Source of the DNA: Thermoplasmata archaeon
GTDB taxonomy: Archaea; Thermoplasmatota; Thermoplasmata; Lutacidiplasmatales; UBA184
Reading direction: 5' to 3'
Length of the DNA stretch: 54,969 nucleotides
NCBI GenBank assembly: GCA_022750415.1
Contig: JAKIVT010000004.1
Location: forward strand, 1-54,969
Shown: positions 37,720-47,249 of the stretch, one piece after another
Numbering within the stretch: position 1 is the stretch's first letter
How the letters are laid out: every line of letters starts with the position of its first letter
Made by a program: the position numbers and the translations under genes
The notes under the pieces: generated by a model
Told to the model about the DNA's origin: nothing
The model's database searches: none
The model's input: the letters and a program-made list of their open reading frames with translations, nothing else

Positions 37720-40143
37720 ATGCGGACCGGTCGCCGGTTCGGGGTTGCCCCGGCTCGCTTGCTCCTCCTGGCCGCCACGATCGGGATCGCCCTCCTCCTC
37801 TCCGTCCCGCCGCTTTCCAGTTCCGCCGCGGGATCTCCAGCGGTTCCCCGAGCGGTCCACCCCTCGGCATCCTTCCCGCTGTCCGCCGTCGTACCCGCCG
37901 TTTCGACATCGGGGACCCCGGTGAACTTCTCCCTCTCCGGACCGGCCGCGCCCCTCCCTTCCGACTTCTTCGGCTCCACGGTTACGGTGGACTCCGGAAT
38001 CGTGACGAACGAGTCCGATTTCATCCGGGCGACGCCGGCCCGCCTCCTCGTCTGGCCCGGGGGTGGATTCGGAGATCGGTACGACCCGATCGCGGGGCTG
38101 ATGCACGGCCACCTGACGCTCCCCGGCCCGGCCCCGTCGAACGAAACCGCGTTCATCGCCCTCTGCCGGTCGGTCGGTTGCCACGCGATCTTCCAAGTCC
38201 CCGGCGAGATCAATTCCTCCGCTTTCGCCGCGGAGCTTGTGACCTACACCGAGCAGACCCTCGGATTCCACCCCGAATATTGGGAGATCGGGAACGAACC
38301 GGCGCTCTGGCACCACTTCGGCCTTCCGTGGGCGTCCTGGAACCGCACCCAGTTGCCCGCCCCGACGCCGCAAGCGTACGCCGAGGAAGTCCTCGCCTAC
38401 GGCCAGGCGATGCGGGCCGTGGACCCCGCCATCCGCATCATCGGACTTCCCGGCGTCGGGCTGGGCGGGAAGGTCGAGAGCTCGTGGATGACGGCGGTCG
38501 CTTCGCTGGACGGCCCGTGGATCGCCGGACTGGCCATCCACACCTATCCGGCCGGGATCGGGCCCCGCAACGCGTCCCTTCCGGGCTTCCTCGCCACGTT
38601 GAACGGGACCAACTCGCTCACGAGCCGGATCCCCGTGGACCGGGCGGCGATGAACGCGTCGTGCGGCCGTTGCAGCACGCTTCCCCTCTTCGTCACCGAG
38701 CTGGGCTCGGCGGTCCTGTCCGGAACCTACACTCCGTACGTGGAAGGGTTCCCGGACGCCGTCTTCCTCGGAGCGGAGGTTGTCCAGGCCCTCGAGCTGA
38801 ACGTCTCCAACATCGACACGTTCGCGGTCCGATTCACCAACCCGGGGTCCTGGGAGAACGCGACGTCCGACGTTCGGCCGTCCTACACGTTGTTCAGCGG
38901 ACTCCTCTCCCGCCTCCACGGGACGATGCAGTCTCTCCAACCCTCGGGCGGGGTCGGCGGGGTGTACGCGATGGAGGCGACCCAGTCCGGAACTTCCGGG
39001 GGAACGGACCTCTTTGTGGTCAATGCCAACAGCTCCACAGCGATTCAGATCGCCCCCGGATCGATTCCGGGATACCCGGCCGGGACCGCCGAGTCGTGGG
39101 CTTGGAACGGGACGACCTCGGAGCCGGTGGCCAGCTACTGGCCGTCCGGACTCCCAGTGGCATGGTCGGTTCCAGCCGTAGGCTTGCTCCTCATCGAGAG
39201 TCGCTCGGCTCCCTCGGTGCCGGTGACGGTCACCGAAACGGGGCTGGCCCCGGGGGCGCGATGGTTCGTGTCGGTCGCCGACGAGTTCGAGACCAGCGGA
39301 ACTCCCGAGATGACGTTCTTCCTCCCGGCCGGCGGCTACCCGGTCGTTGCGAGCCCGGCCAAGGGCCTCCCGGGCGGAGGACGGGAAGTCGTCTTCGCCC
39401 CCGCCACCGTCGCGGTGGGTTCCGCTCCGGTCGGTTTGGCGGTCGACTACCGGGTCCAGTACCTCCTGCTGGTCGAGGCAACGCCTTCCGGGGCCGGACT
39501 GACCCTACCCGAATCCGGGTGGTACAACGCGAGCGACCCCGTTCCGATCGCCGCGGTCGCCCGGACCGGGTTCGCGTTCCTGGGGTGGTCGCACTCGGGT
39601 CCGACCGGGTACTCTGGGTCGCTCGCGAACACCTCCGTTTCCCTCGCCGGGAAGACGGTGGAGGTCGCGAACTTCACGGCGGCTGCCGCGGTCCCCGATC
39701 CCCCTCCAGTCGGGGGGAACGGGGACCCGCCCGGCCCAATCGCTCACGCGAACCTGGCGCTCCCGGTGGCCGGGGGCTTCGTCCTCGCGGCCATCGTGCT
39801 TAACTTTCACCGACGACGGGAGCGCCCTTCCGCGGTGGCTGCCCCGGAGAGCAAATCGATGGCCATGTCGGCCCAAGGACCTGCGCGGGCGGGCGAACCT
39901 CCGAAGACCGCGGGGGCACCGGGTGCGGGCCGACTCGAGACGGAGGATACCCGCCGCCGGGCCGTCTTGGACCGAGCGCATCGACTCACGAGCCGCATTG
40001 GAGACCTCCCAGCGAATTCGCCCGTGGAACCGGTGGTCGTTGAGGGGCTCCGACGCTCCCTTGCGCTCCTCCGTTCCGCTCAGGTCGAGCAGGCGGACCG
40101 CGTCCTCTCCGAGACCGAACGAGCGCTCGACTCGGGCTCGTGA
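37720..40143 (+). CDS. secreted, membrane-anchored glycoside-hydrolase-like protein (clan A-type motifs) with C-terminal repeat domain and TM anchor
   Basis: Signal peptide LLLLAATIGIALLLSVPPL; EYWEIGNEPALWHHFG; LPLFVTELGSAVL; C-term SGWYNASDPVPIAAVARTGFAFLGWSHSG (InlB/B-repeat-like) and TM ALPVAGGFVLAAIVLNFHRRRE. Confidence 0.78.
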   Translation: MRTGRRFGVAPARLLLLAATIGIALLLSVPPLSSSAAGSPAVPRAVHPSASFPLSAVVPAVSTSGTPVNFSLSGPAAPLPSDFFGSTVTVDSGIVTNESDFIRATPARLLVWPGGGFGDRYDPIAGLMHGHLTLPGPAPSNETAFIALCRSVGCHAIFQVPGEINSSAFAAELVTYTEQTLGFHPEYWEIGNEPALWHHFGLPWASWNRTQLPAPTPQAYAEEVLAYGQAMRAVDPAIRIIGLPGVGLGGKVESSWMTAVASLDGPWIAGLAIHTYPAGIGPRNASLPGFLATLNGTNSLTSRIPVDRAAMNASCGRCSTLPLFVTELGSAVLSGTYTPYVEGFPDAVFLGAEVVQALELNVSNIDTFAVRFTNPGSWENATSDVRPSYTLFSGLLSRLHGTMQSLQPSGGVGGVYAMEATQSGTSGGTDLFVVNANSSTAIQIAPGSIPGYPAGTAESWAWNGTTSEPVASYWPSGLPVAWSVPAVGLLLIESRSAPSVPVTVTETGLAPGARWFVSVADEFETSGTPEMTFFLPAGGYPVVASPAKGLPGGGREVVFAPATVAVGSAPVGLAVDYRVQYLLLVEATPSGAGLTLPESGWYNASDPVPIAAVARTGFAFLGWSHSGPTGYSGSLANTSVSLAGKTVEVANFTAAAAVPDPPPVGGNGDPPGPIAHANLALPVAGGFVLAAIVLNFHRRRERPSAVAAPESKSMAMSAQGPARAGEPPKTAGAPGAGRLETEDTRRRAVLDRAHRLTSRIGDLPANSPVEPVVVEGLRRSLALLRSAQVEQADRVLSETERALDSGS

Positions 40144-40261
40144 ATTCGGGGATGGCGGACGCCCCGTAGGGGCGAGTCTCGGGTCCCCAGGAAGGGGGTG
40201 GCCCCGCCTCGAGGATTGCCCATGCGGTTGGGAGCGGAGTCGCCCCTCCTCTACCGGACTT

Positions 40262-40738
40262 ATGGCAAGTGCCGAGATATCGACCCGCGGGGGAGAGCAC
40301 CACACGGCAGCCGTTCGACGACGCGGGAGACGGGTTATCGGAATCGGAGGAATCTTTCTCCGGTCCCGCCGACCGGAGAAGCTGGCCGACTGGTATCGGG
40401 ACCATCTCGGGCTCTCGGTCGAGCAGCAGGTCGCCGTGTTCCGGTGGGTCAGCCCCCGGAGCGGGAAGCGCGTGGGGAACACGCTCTGGGCGGTCATGGC
40501 GAAGGGCGACCGCAACTGGGGACCCGGGAAGCCGACCGCGCAGGTGAACTATCGCGTCGCGGACCTCGAGCGGCTTCTCCGCCAGCTCCGGGAGGAGGGC
40601 GTGCCCGTCTCTCCGAAAATTGAGGAGTCGAGCTACGGGAAATTCGGGTGGGCGGAGGACCCTGAGGGGAATCGAATGGAACTCTGGCAGCCTCCCCGCC
40701 GCTATCGATCCTCCGACCGGCATGTTTCGATGGAGTGA
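40262..40738 (+). CDS. VOC/glyoxalase-family protein
   Basis: GGIFLRSRRPEKLADWYRDHLGLSV...GKFGWAEDPEGNRMELWQPP. Confidence 0.83.
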   Translation: MASAEISTRGGEHHTAAVRRRGRRVIGIGGIFLRSRRPEKLADWYRDHLGLSVEQQVAVFRWVSPRSGKRVGNTLWAVMAKGDRNWGPGKPTAQVNYRVADLERLLRQLREEGVPVSPKIEESSYGKFGWAEDPEGNRMELWQPPRRYRSSDRHVSME

Positions 40739-40833
40739 AGGCGCGACCCGGTAGAGTCGGGGGCCCCCCTCCGCGGAAGGTACCTCAATTCCTCCCGTTC
40801 TCTCCGGAGACTTCCGCCCGGGGGGAGGATCCG

Positions 40834-41310
40834 ATGTCGAAGCGCGTACCCGTCGCCCGCTACCAGGTTCGAGCGACGTTCCGAGCCCCTCTCGAATTCG
40901 CGTATCGATGGTGCACCGACTACACCTCGAAGGATTCCCGCTACTCCGGCGAGGGGTACCGTCGACGGATTCTCCGTCGCTCGACCCGGTCCGTCGTCCT
41001 CGAGGATCTGTATGACACCGGGACGGGCTGGATCTGGCTGCGGCGGGTCATCCGGCTCGATCCTCCCAACGGTTGGCATGCCGAGTCGGTAGGGAGCGAT
41101 CGCGCCATCTCGGTCGACTATCGGCTTTCGAAACTTCCGGGGGATCGGACCCTACTGACGATTCGGGCACGACGGCGCCCGGACGGCGTCGGCATCCGGA
41201 ACCCGGCCAAGTCCGCCTGGGAGCGATCCGTGGCGGCGAACTGGGCAAGGTTCGGGCGGGCCCTCGAGCGGGAGTACGCGCGGGGACGACCTCGCCGGGA
41301 CCCGAACTAG
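40834..41310 (+). CDS. SRPBCC/START-like small protein
   Basis: YQVRATFRAPLEFAYRWCTDYTSKDSRYSGEGYRRRILRRSTRSVVLEDLY..., typical N-terminus of polyketide cyclase/START-like folds. Confidence 0.6.
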   Translation: MSKRVPVARYQVRATFRAPLEFAYRWCTDYTSKDSRYSGEGYRRRILRRSTRSVVLEDLYDTGTGWIWLRRVIRLDPPNGWHAESVGSDRAISVDYRLSKLPGDRTLLTIRARRRPDGVGIRNPAKSAWERSVAANWARFGRALEREYARGRPRRDPN

Positions 41311-41488
41311 CGCGAGCGAAAGTCCTCCACGGATCAACCGAGGTCCCACGGCGACCGCCTCCGTGGTCCCCGCCCGAACACCTCGCTCGGATGGTCGATC
41401 TCGGCGGGTCAAAGCCCCGAAGACATCAACCAACGCGAAGGAAGCCGACCGGAATGGTCTCGCGGTCCTCGAATCCCGACTGCGGCCC

Positions 41489-42022
41489 TCACTTCGGGGG
41501 ACGATCCTGGATTCGGCCGGCATCGTGCGCCCATCGGATCCAATCGTACACCGGCGCGTCGACATCGATCTGCCAGAGGAGGGCGTTGCACTCACCGAGG
41601 TGCTGGAGTTCCTCCTCAACCAGATGCCAGAGGACCTCCCGAATCGGGATCGAGCAATCATGGTCCGACCCGTGCCCCTCGGGCCTCGCGATCGTGCGAC
41701 CGAGGTCGGCCTCGTGCAGCCCGACCATGAACCGCTGGACGTGGACCTGGAGGTACGTCTCGAACTCCTTCAACTGGGCGACGGTGGGCGGCTCTCCCGT
41801 GTCGGGCTCCGGGGGGGGGAAGGCTTCCGGAGAGCAGTTCCGTATCCAGAAGTACAGCGCCCCCTGGGAGTGCGCCAGGATGTCGAGGAGCGAGGGGTAC
41901 GACGCTCCTCGGTCGCGGGAGAGCTCCGCAGTCGGAAGCTTCGCGAACGTATCGAAGTATCCACGGCGGGCGACGGAAAGATAGGTGAACCAACGCTGCA
42001 GGGTTTCCAGCTCAGCGACCAT
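41489..42022 (-). CDS. DinB-like four-helix protein
   Basis: LETLQRWFTYLSVARRGYFDTFAKLP...YPSLLDILAHSQGALYFWI...IREVLWHLVEEELQHLGECNALLW. Confidence 0.8.
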   Translation of the reverse strand: MVAELETLQRWFTYLSVARRGYFDTFAKLPTAELSRDRGASYPSLLDILAHSQGALYFWIRNCSPEAFPPPEPDTGEPPTVAQLKEFETYLQVHVQRFMVGLHEADLGRTIARPEGHGSDHDCSIPIREVLWHLVEEELQHLGECNALLWQIDVDAPVYDWIRWAHDAGRIQDRPPK

Positions 42023-42660
42023 GAGAGTCCACTGTCCGATGCGGGTCGCACCGTACTCCCGCCTAAAGGGGAATTTGTACGAACTTGAGGCCCTGACCAG
42101 CCCCCACGAGTAGGGCGCCCGCCCACCCGGGAACCACTTCGGTTACCCGGCCCGCAGGCACCCTCACGGCGTAGCCCCTCCTCGGGGCTTGGATACCGGC
42201 CGCGGAGCGGGTTCGCGGGCCGCCGTCCACCGGCGCGGGCTAACGCCGAGGCCGGCGCGGGCAGAACCTCGTAGCGGAGCGCCGCCATTCAGGACTGGAA
42301 CATCCGACACGCTTTCAACGCCAACGTTCTTCACATCGCGTACCGTCAGGGCGTAGGCGTTCCCGTGGTCAAGCATGGCTGCCGGCAAGGCGGCTGAAAC
42401 AAGGATTCTGGCTCCGAGGGCGGAATCACCCCCGGAATGTTCGCGAGGGTGACCGTGGACGGGCGACATTCACGAAGGCCGCGCGCGGTCGATGACCGAC
42501 CGCGAGTGGCCTGCGGGTCGCGCGAGATGACGCCCACCGCCACCTTAGGAAACCCACCCCTTGCTGAACGGCTGCTCCGGCGCGGAACTCCATCCCAAGC
42601 GGCTGCAGACGGGCAGGCAATCGGAGCTAGCCCCGGGCGAAGCTGGAAGGAGAGCATGAG

Positions 42661-42681
42661 TCATATATGGGACATGATGTC
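42661..42681 (+). promoter_or_regulatory. AT-rich promoter element plus palindrome GACATGATGTC upstream of MNT-HEPN operon
   Basis: tcatatatgg (42661-42670) then GACAT-G-ATGTC (42671-42681), 6 nt before the GTG at 42687. Confidence 0.4.
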
Positions 42682-42686
42682 TGTAA

Positions 42687-43286
42687 GTGATACAATCAAT
42701 GCGTTTCCATCGTTCGCTCGACCTGGTGCTCTCAGGCCCGACCCACCTGCGGGTCCTCCGCGCGCTCTGGAAGAATTCTACCCGACGGTTGACCGGACGC
42801 GAAGTTGCACGGGAGGCAAACGTCTCGACCGCTCAGACCGCCCGGGTGCTGAATGACCTGCAAGATTCAGGCATCGCACGTTCGGAAGCCGCCGGCAAGG
42901 CGTTCACCTGGCGATGGAACCAGGACCATGTCTGGGCAGCCCCGATTCAGCGCCTGTTCGAGGAGGAGGCTCGAATTCCCTCCGACCTATTCCGGGAACT
43001 CGCCCAAATGCTCCACGGGTTGCCGGTCAAGCAGGCGGCCTTGTTCGGGTCAATCCCACGGAGTCAAGAGCGTGGCGACAGCGACATCGATCTATTCATC
43101 GAAACTCGAACCGCCGAGTCGGCCGAAATCGTGCGCGACCAGCTCGCCCACCTACGAACAGGCCTGTGGCGGAAGTACGGGAACCCTCTCTCGCCCATCG
43201 TCATGACCACCTCGGAAGTCCGACGGAGTGCGAACACCGAACTTCTCAAGGCAATCCAACGAGAGGGAATTCTCATCGAAATCTAG
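42687..43286 (+). CDS. wHTH + MNT-type nucleotidyltransferase (antitoxin of HEPN/MNT pair)
   Basis: wHTH LTGREVAREANVSTAQTARVLNDLQDSGI; NTase QAALFGSIPRSQERGDSDIDLFIET (GSxxRxxxxxxSDIDL). Confidence 0.83.
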   Translation: MIQSMRFHRSLDLVLSGPTHLRVLRALWKNSTRRLTGREVAREANVSTAQTARVLNDLQDSGIARSEAAGKAFTWRWNQDHVWAAPIQRLFEEEARIPSDLFRELAQMLHGLPVKQAALFGSIPRSQERGDSDIDLFIETRTAESAEIVRDQLAHLRTGLWRKYGNPLSPIVMTTSEVRRSANTELLKAIQREGILIEI

Positions 43287-43294
43287 GTGCATCG

Positions 43295-43717
43295 ATGGCT
43301 CGAGTCAGAAATCTCCCGAAGAGTCGATCCGCCGTTTACCTGAGCCGAGCTCGGCAGCAGGAGCGGCAGATGGCCGTGGCGCTCGAGCATCATCGATGGG
43401 AGGCGGTCGGTCTCTGCGCGGTCCATCTCACCATTGCGTCGGTCGATGCCGTCACTTGCGCAAAACTCGGCCAAGTTTGGAGCGGGGAGGATCACGGGGG
43501 CGTTGTAGACCTTCTCCGAGAAACCGGCGTGGCAGGCGTCGAAGTGACGTCTCGTCAGGTCGCCTCAATCATGGAGTCGAAAACTCGGGTGGAGTATGGC
43601 GCCGAGCCAGCGTCCGGCCCACGGGCCACCGACATGGGAAAGCGGGCGAAACGCGTCTTCGAGTGGGCGGTCGCCACCCTCGGGTCCGAGGATACAGACC
43701 GATCCGACAGGCATTGA
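43295..43717 (+). CDS. HEPN-domain-like protein, partner of MNT NTase
   Basis: Follows the MNT gene by 8 nt; MAVALEHHRWEAVGLCAVHLTIASVDAVTCAKLGQVWSGEDHGGVVDLLRETG, YGAEPASGPRATDMGKRAKRVFEWA resembles HEPN helical pattern. Confidence 0.7.
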   Translation: MARVRNLPKSRSAVYLSRARQQERQMAVALEHHRWEAVGLCAVHLTIASVDAVTCAKLGQVWSGEDHGGVVDLLRETGVAGVEVTSRQVASIMESKTRVEYGAEPASGPRATDMGKRAKRVFEWAVATLGSEDTDRSDRH

Positions 43718-43794
43718 TCGTGAAGGGCGAGCGACCGGCGGCTCGTCGTGGGTCGACGCGCGGCGTCGGGGCCTCGTCGCACGCTGTTGAGATC

Positions 43795-43811
43795 TAGTCC
43801 CGATCGGATTC
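43795..43811 (+). repeat. degenerate copy (C0) of tRNA-Gln 3'-end repeat
   Basis: TAGTCCCGATCGGATTC; 15/17 to TAGCCCCGAGCGGATTC. Confidence 0.5.
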
Positions 43812-44005
43812 AAGTCGTGGCGGGGGATGCCCCGCGATGGTCCGGGTCGGGACCTCCCTCCGAACGGTCCTTCGGTGGGGGATCACCGGGTCGAACTACC
43901 TCGGCTGGAAGGAGGCGAAACCGGCGCTCCGCCACCTCATGACAGGGCGCGGTCGAACACGCGGCGGGCGCAGACGTCGCCCCCGCTCGGCGGCTGGACG
44001 CTGTG

Positions 44006-44836
44006 CTAGCTGGAGCGTTGCGGCGAAGTCCAGACGACATCGTCGAACGACCGTCGGAATCCAATCCGATGGTAGAGGGGGAGCCCCATCGGGCTCGCCT
44101 GAAGGCAGGATTCCCGACACCCTACCGAGACGGCATCGGTGAGCGAGGCCACGGTCAGGGCGCGGGCTTGTCCCTGTCGTCGATGGGAGGGCAAGGTCGC
44201 CACGGCATAGATTCCGCCGAAGTAGGCTCCGGGAAGGAGCATGGAACAGGCCACGGGTGTCTGCCCCTCCCACGCGATGTAGCATCGCAGTGGCGCGAGA
44301 CGATGGAAGGGCACCTCGAAGAGCTCCGGGGGCGGAAGAAACTCCGATCCCCGGGCGAGGACGTCCGCGAACTGTTTCGACTCCTCGGGAGACGTTACCG
44401 CTCTCACGAGATGCCGGGCACCCACGTCCGCGCCACCGACCAGGGGAATCGGAACGGTCAGCGCCGGGCGGGACTCGACCTCGGTGAGGCCGGCTTCCTC
44501 TGCGGCGCCGGCCAAGGTCGGCAGGAGCGACTGGTCCCCTTCCAGCCTCCAGCGCTGCGGCCGCTCTCGAAAGAACTCCGCCGCCCGCTCCACGGTCCGG
44601 CGGGGGTCGCTGGGAGGGGTCGTGACGAAGGCCACATTGAGTTCGGTGAGGGCGCTCCCCGAGTCGATGAGCAAGAGTTCGCGGTCCTCCCGTGTGCGGC
44701 CGTGAGGAAAACCCTCGGCGAACCGCCGATAGGCCGCCCGGATGTTGCCGAGCGCCTCCATCGACCCAAGGCCCGGCCGGAGCACCCCTCGGTCCCTCTC
44801 TCGGCTTCCGATTGGGTCTCGCGTGCCCAGGGCCAA
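44006..44836 (-). CDS. GNAT-family N-acetyltransferase
   Basis: GIYAVATLPSHRRQGQARALTVASLTDAVSVGCRESCLQASPMGLPLYHRIGFRR. Confidence 0.82.
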   Translation of the reverse strand: MALGTRDPIGSRERDRGVLRPGLGSMEALGNIRAAYRRFAEGFPHGRTREDRELLLIDSGSALTELNVAFVTTPPSDPRRTVERAAEFFRERPQRWRLEGDQSLLPTLAGAAEEAGLTEVESRPALTVPIPLVGGADVGARHLVRAVTSPEESKQFADVLARGSEFLPPPELFEVPFHRLAPLRCYIAWEGQTPVACSMLLPGAYFGGIYAVATLPSHRRQGQARALTVASLTDAVSVGCRESCLQASPMGLPLYHRIGFRRSFDDVVWTSPQRSS

Positions 44837-44985
44837 GCCCCGGCAGGTAGAAAGTATGTCGTGAAATAAATCAAGTCGACCCGACGCTCCGGTCCCCCGG
44901 TCGGTTCCCTCCCCTTCGGGGGGACGCCCTCCTCCTCACCGAGGGTTTTACGGTTCGGACACTGTCCAGGGACCGGGTTTCTCGG

Positions 44986-46533
44986 ATGAGCCTCTCGCTG
45001 GATGTGCCCCAAGAGCTCTTGGATTTCCTCGTACGCCCGGGCCCCGCGAGCCTGCTGATCCGGGGCGATTCGGGAACCGGGAAGTCCCTGCTTTCGCTCT
45101 CCCTCCTCAACCTCTTCAACGGCCATCGGACCCTCCTGACCGCGCGCCCCGCGGACGCCGACGTCATGGCCCGCCATTCCGGGGCGACCTCGAGATACGG
45201 AGCGGTCGAAGTGATTTCCTCCGACCGTCCCAACCCTCCGGTCCCGACCGGAATTCGCTCCGACAATGGATTGACCGCCGGGAATCTGTCCGCGTCCGTC
45301 GCGTATCCCCGGTTCTTCGACCTGGCTCTCCGGGCGCTCAGCTCCGCTCCTCCCGCTCTCGTTGTCTTCGACTCGTGGGAGGCCCTCGCGAGTGACCCCG
45401 ACGGGATACCGAACAGGGACACCGGAACGGTTCCGTCGCGGGTCGAGCTCGAGCGCAAACTTTTCTCGGCCTGGACCAAGTCGTCGGCCCACCTGGTCCT
45501 CGTCTCGACCGATCGCGCTCGAAGCCAACTCGACTATCTGGCGGATGCCACCTGCACTCTCGAGCTTTCGGAGCTCGATGAGCGCCCGTTGCGCCTTCTG
45601 AGGTTCTCGAAACTACGCGGACGGTCGGGCCGGTCGATGGAGTACCCATTCACGGTATCGGAGGGGCACTTCCGCTGCTTCGCGATCGCCCCTCACGGGT
45701 ACCCCCTACAAAGCCACCGAACCGACCCCGACCCCGAGCCGACATCCTCGACGATGTGGCCGGGCTCGGCGGAATTCGCGGCGGTCTTCGGCCGACTCCC
45801 CCTCGGGGGTCTCACGCTGATCGAGGCGGACCGGGCGGTGCCGCTCGATGTCGTCCGGATGCTCACCGTGCCGATGATCGCCTCCGCGATCACTTCGCAC
45901 GCGGTCGTCATCATCGCTCCCCCCCCGAGTCTGACCGCCGAGGAACTCTGGAAACCGTTCTCCGATTCGATCTCTCCTGAGGCGTTTGCGGAACAAGTGT
46001 TCGCAGTCGTCACGACGGGGCCGAAAGAGGCCGGACCACCCTGGACCGGCGCGATCCACTCGGCGGAGGCCCCCGGGCCGATGGGGTTCCGGTTCGTGCC
46101 TCCCCGGGAACTGAGCCCCTCCGGACCCGTACATCGCGCCGGTCCGGAAGAATTCGCCGCCCAGCTTCCCGACCTCGAGGCGTTCATCGGTCGCTCCCGG
46201 CAGGATCACGCTCGGTCGCTTTCGATCGGGTACGCCGAGGGGAACCTCGCGATCGGGCGGGCGACGGGATTCCCGATGGACCCGGATTCGTACGCTTCCA
46301 CCCTCCGGGCTTACCTCGTGGGCGCGGGGGCGCACGGGGTGGCGATCGGGCGCCCGGAAGAGCCGCTGTTCGATACGATCCGGAGCTACGCCGGGTTGCA
46401 CCTCAACTTGCGTGCCTACAAGGGTCGGTACATCCTTCACGCGTCCCGGCCGTGGTCTCCGTCCTACGTCCTCGCGATTGCCGAGGACGAGGCGCCGGGG
46501 ATGGGTCCCTACCACTTGATCCCGCTGACGTGA
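44986..46533 (+). CDS. tandem RecA-fold ATPase-like protein, paralogue of 32821-34350
   Basis: PQELLDFLVRPGPASLLIRGDSGTGKSLLSLSLLNLF; MWPGSAEFAAVFGRLPLGGLTLIEADRAVPLDVVRML; C-term KGRYILHASRPWSPSYVLAIAEDEAPGMGPYHLI. Confidence 0.78.
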   Translation: MSLSLDVPQELLDFLVRPGPASLLIRGDSGTGKSLLSLSLLNLFNGHRTLLTARPADADVMARHSGATSRYGAVEVISSDRPNPPVPTGIRSDNGLTAGNLSASVAYPRFFDLALRALSSAPPALVVFDSWEALASDPDGIPNRDTGTVPSRVELERKLFSAWTKSSAHLVLVSTDRARSQLDYLADATCTLELSELDERPLRLLRFSKLRGRSGRSMEYPFTVSEGHFRCFAIAPHGYPLQSHRTDPDPEPTSSTMWPGSAEFAAVFGRLPLGGLTLIEADRAVPLDVVRMLTVPMIASAITSHAVVIIAPPPSLTAEELWKPFSDSISPEAFAEQVFAVVTTGPKEAGPPWTGAIHSAEAPGPMGFRFVPPRELSPSGPVHRAGPEEFAAQLPDLEAFIGRSRQDHARSLSIGYAEGNLAIGRATGFPMDPDSYASTLRAYLVGAGAHGVAIGRPEEPLFDTIRSYAGLHLNLRAYKGRYILHASRPWSPSYVLAIAEDEAPGMGPYHLIPLT

Positions 46534-46994
46534 CTGGGGAGCGGAAAGCGCCCCGGGCGACAGCTCTTCCCAAAGCGACTTCCGACCTGCGCGGGCCCGG
46601 GAGGTAGGGCTCGACGCCATCGTCCTCGCGGGCCGGGCGAGGCGAACGCCGCGTTCCCAGCAGGACGAGGGGCGGGCCGGTCTTTCCCGAAACCGAGAGG
46701 GAATTCGGTCGCAATCACCGGCCCCGGATGCCGAATCTTGGGGCAACCGCGCCCCCAGACGAACCATGGTGCCGGGTGGATTCGTCTGCACCTTCACGAC
46801 AATCCGGATACACGACGAACGGTAGGACCCAATCGAATTCTCGGGAGAGGATCGGGCCGCCCGCCCTCGGCCAAAATCCAAATCGCGAATGGTTTTGCGC
46901 CAGGACCCTTGCCGCCCCGGCTGGAGTCGGAAGGGGTGAAGGGATAGCCGCAATGGAGTTCGAACCCTGACGGGGCGATGCCCCCAGGCGTCCG

Positions 46995-47012
46995 TAGCCC
47001 CGAGCGGGTTCG
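46995..47012 (+). repeat. copy C1 of tRNA-Gln 3'-end repeat
   Basis: TAGCCCCGAGCGGgTTCG; 17/18 to the tRNA end. Confidence 0.85.
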
Positions 47013-47249
47013 CCGGCTCTTGCCGAGTGACTGGGAACCACTCCTGGCAGGGAGGTCCCTCTTGGACCGCACGCTCCCAGACGGCGTGGTTCTGCCCCCT
47101 CCGAGCCAGTTAGCCAGCCCGGCCCTCCCGAATCGGCCCGGTTGCCGACGGAGAACCATCCGTCCGACCAGCCTCTGCTTCTCCATGCCTCGCTCAATTC
47201 GAATTCAGCGGTGCCTTAATCTCAACTCGAGGCTGGGTACCAGGTTGAG

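Noticed and set aside
46945-46985. A second complete tRNA near copy C1
   Set aside because: Only a T-arm-like segment is present; no acceptor 5' strand, D-arm or anticodon arm can be folded.
46715-47197. 160-aa minus ORF in the 46.7-47.2 kb gap
   Set aside because: Low-complexity Gly/Arg/Pro translation with no conserved motif; spans repeat C1.
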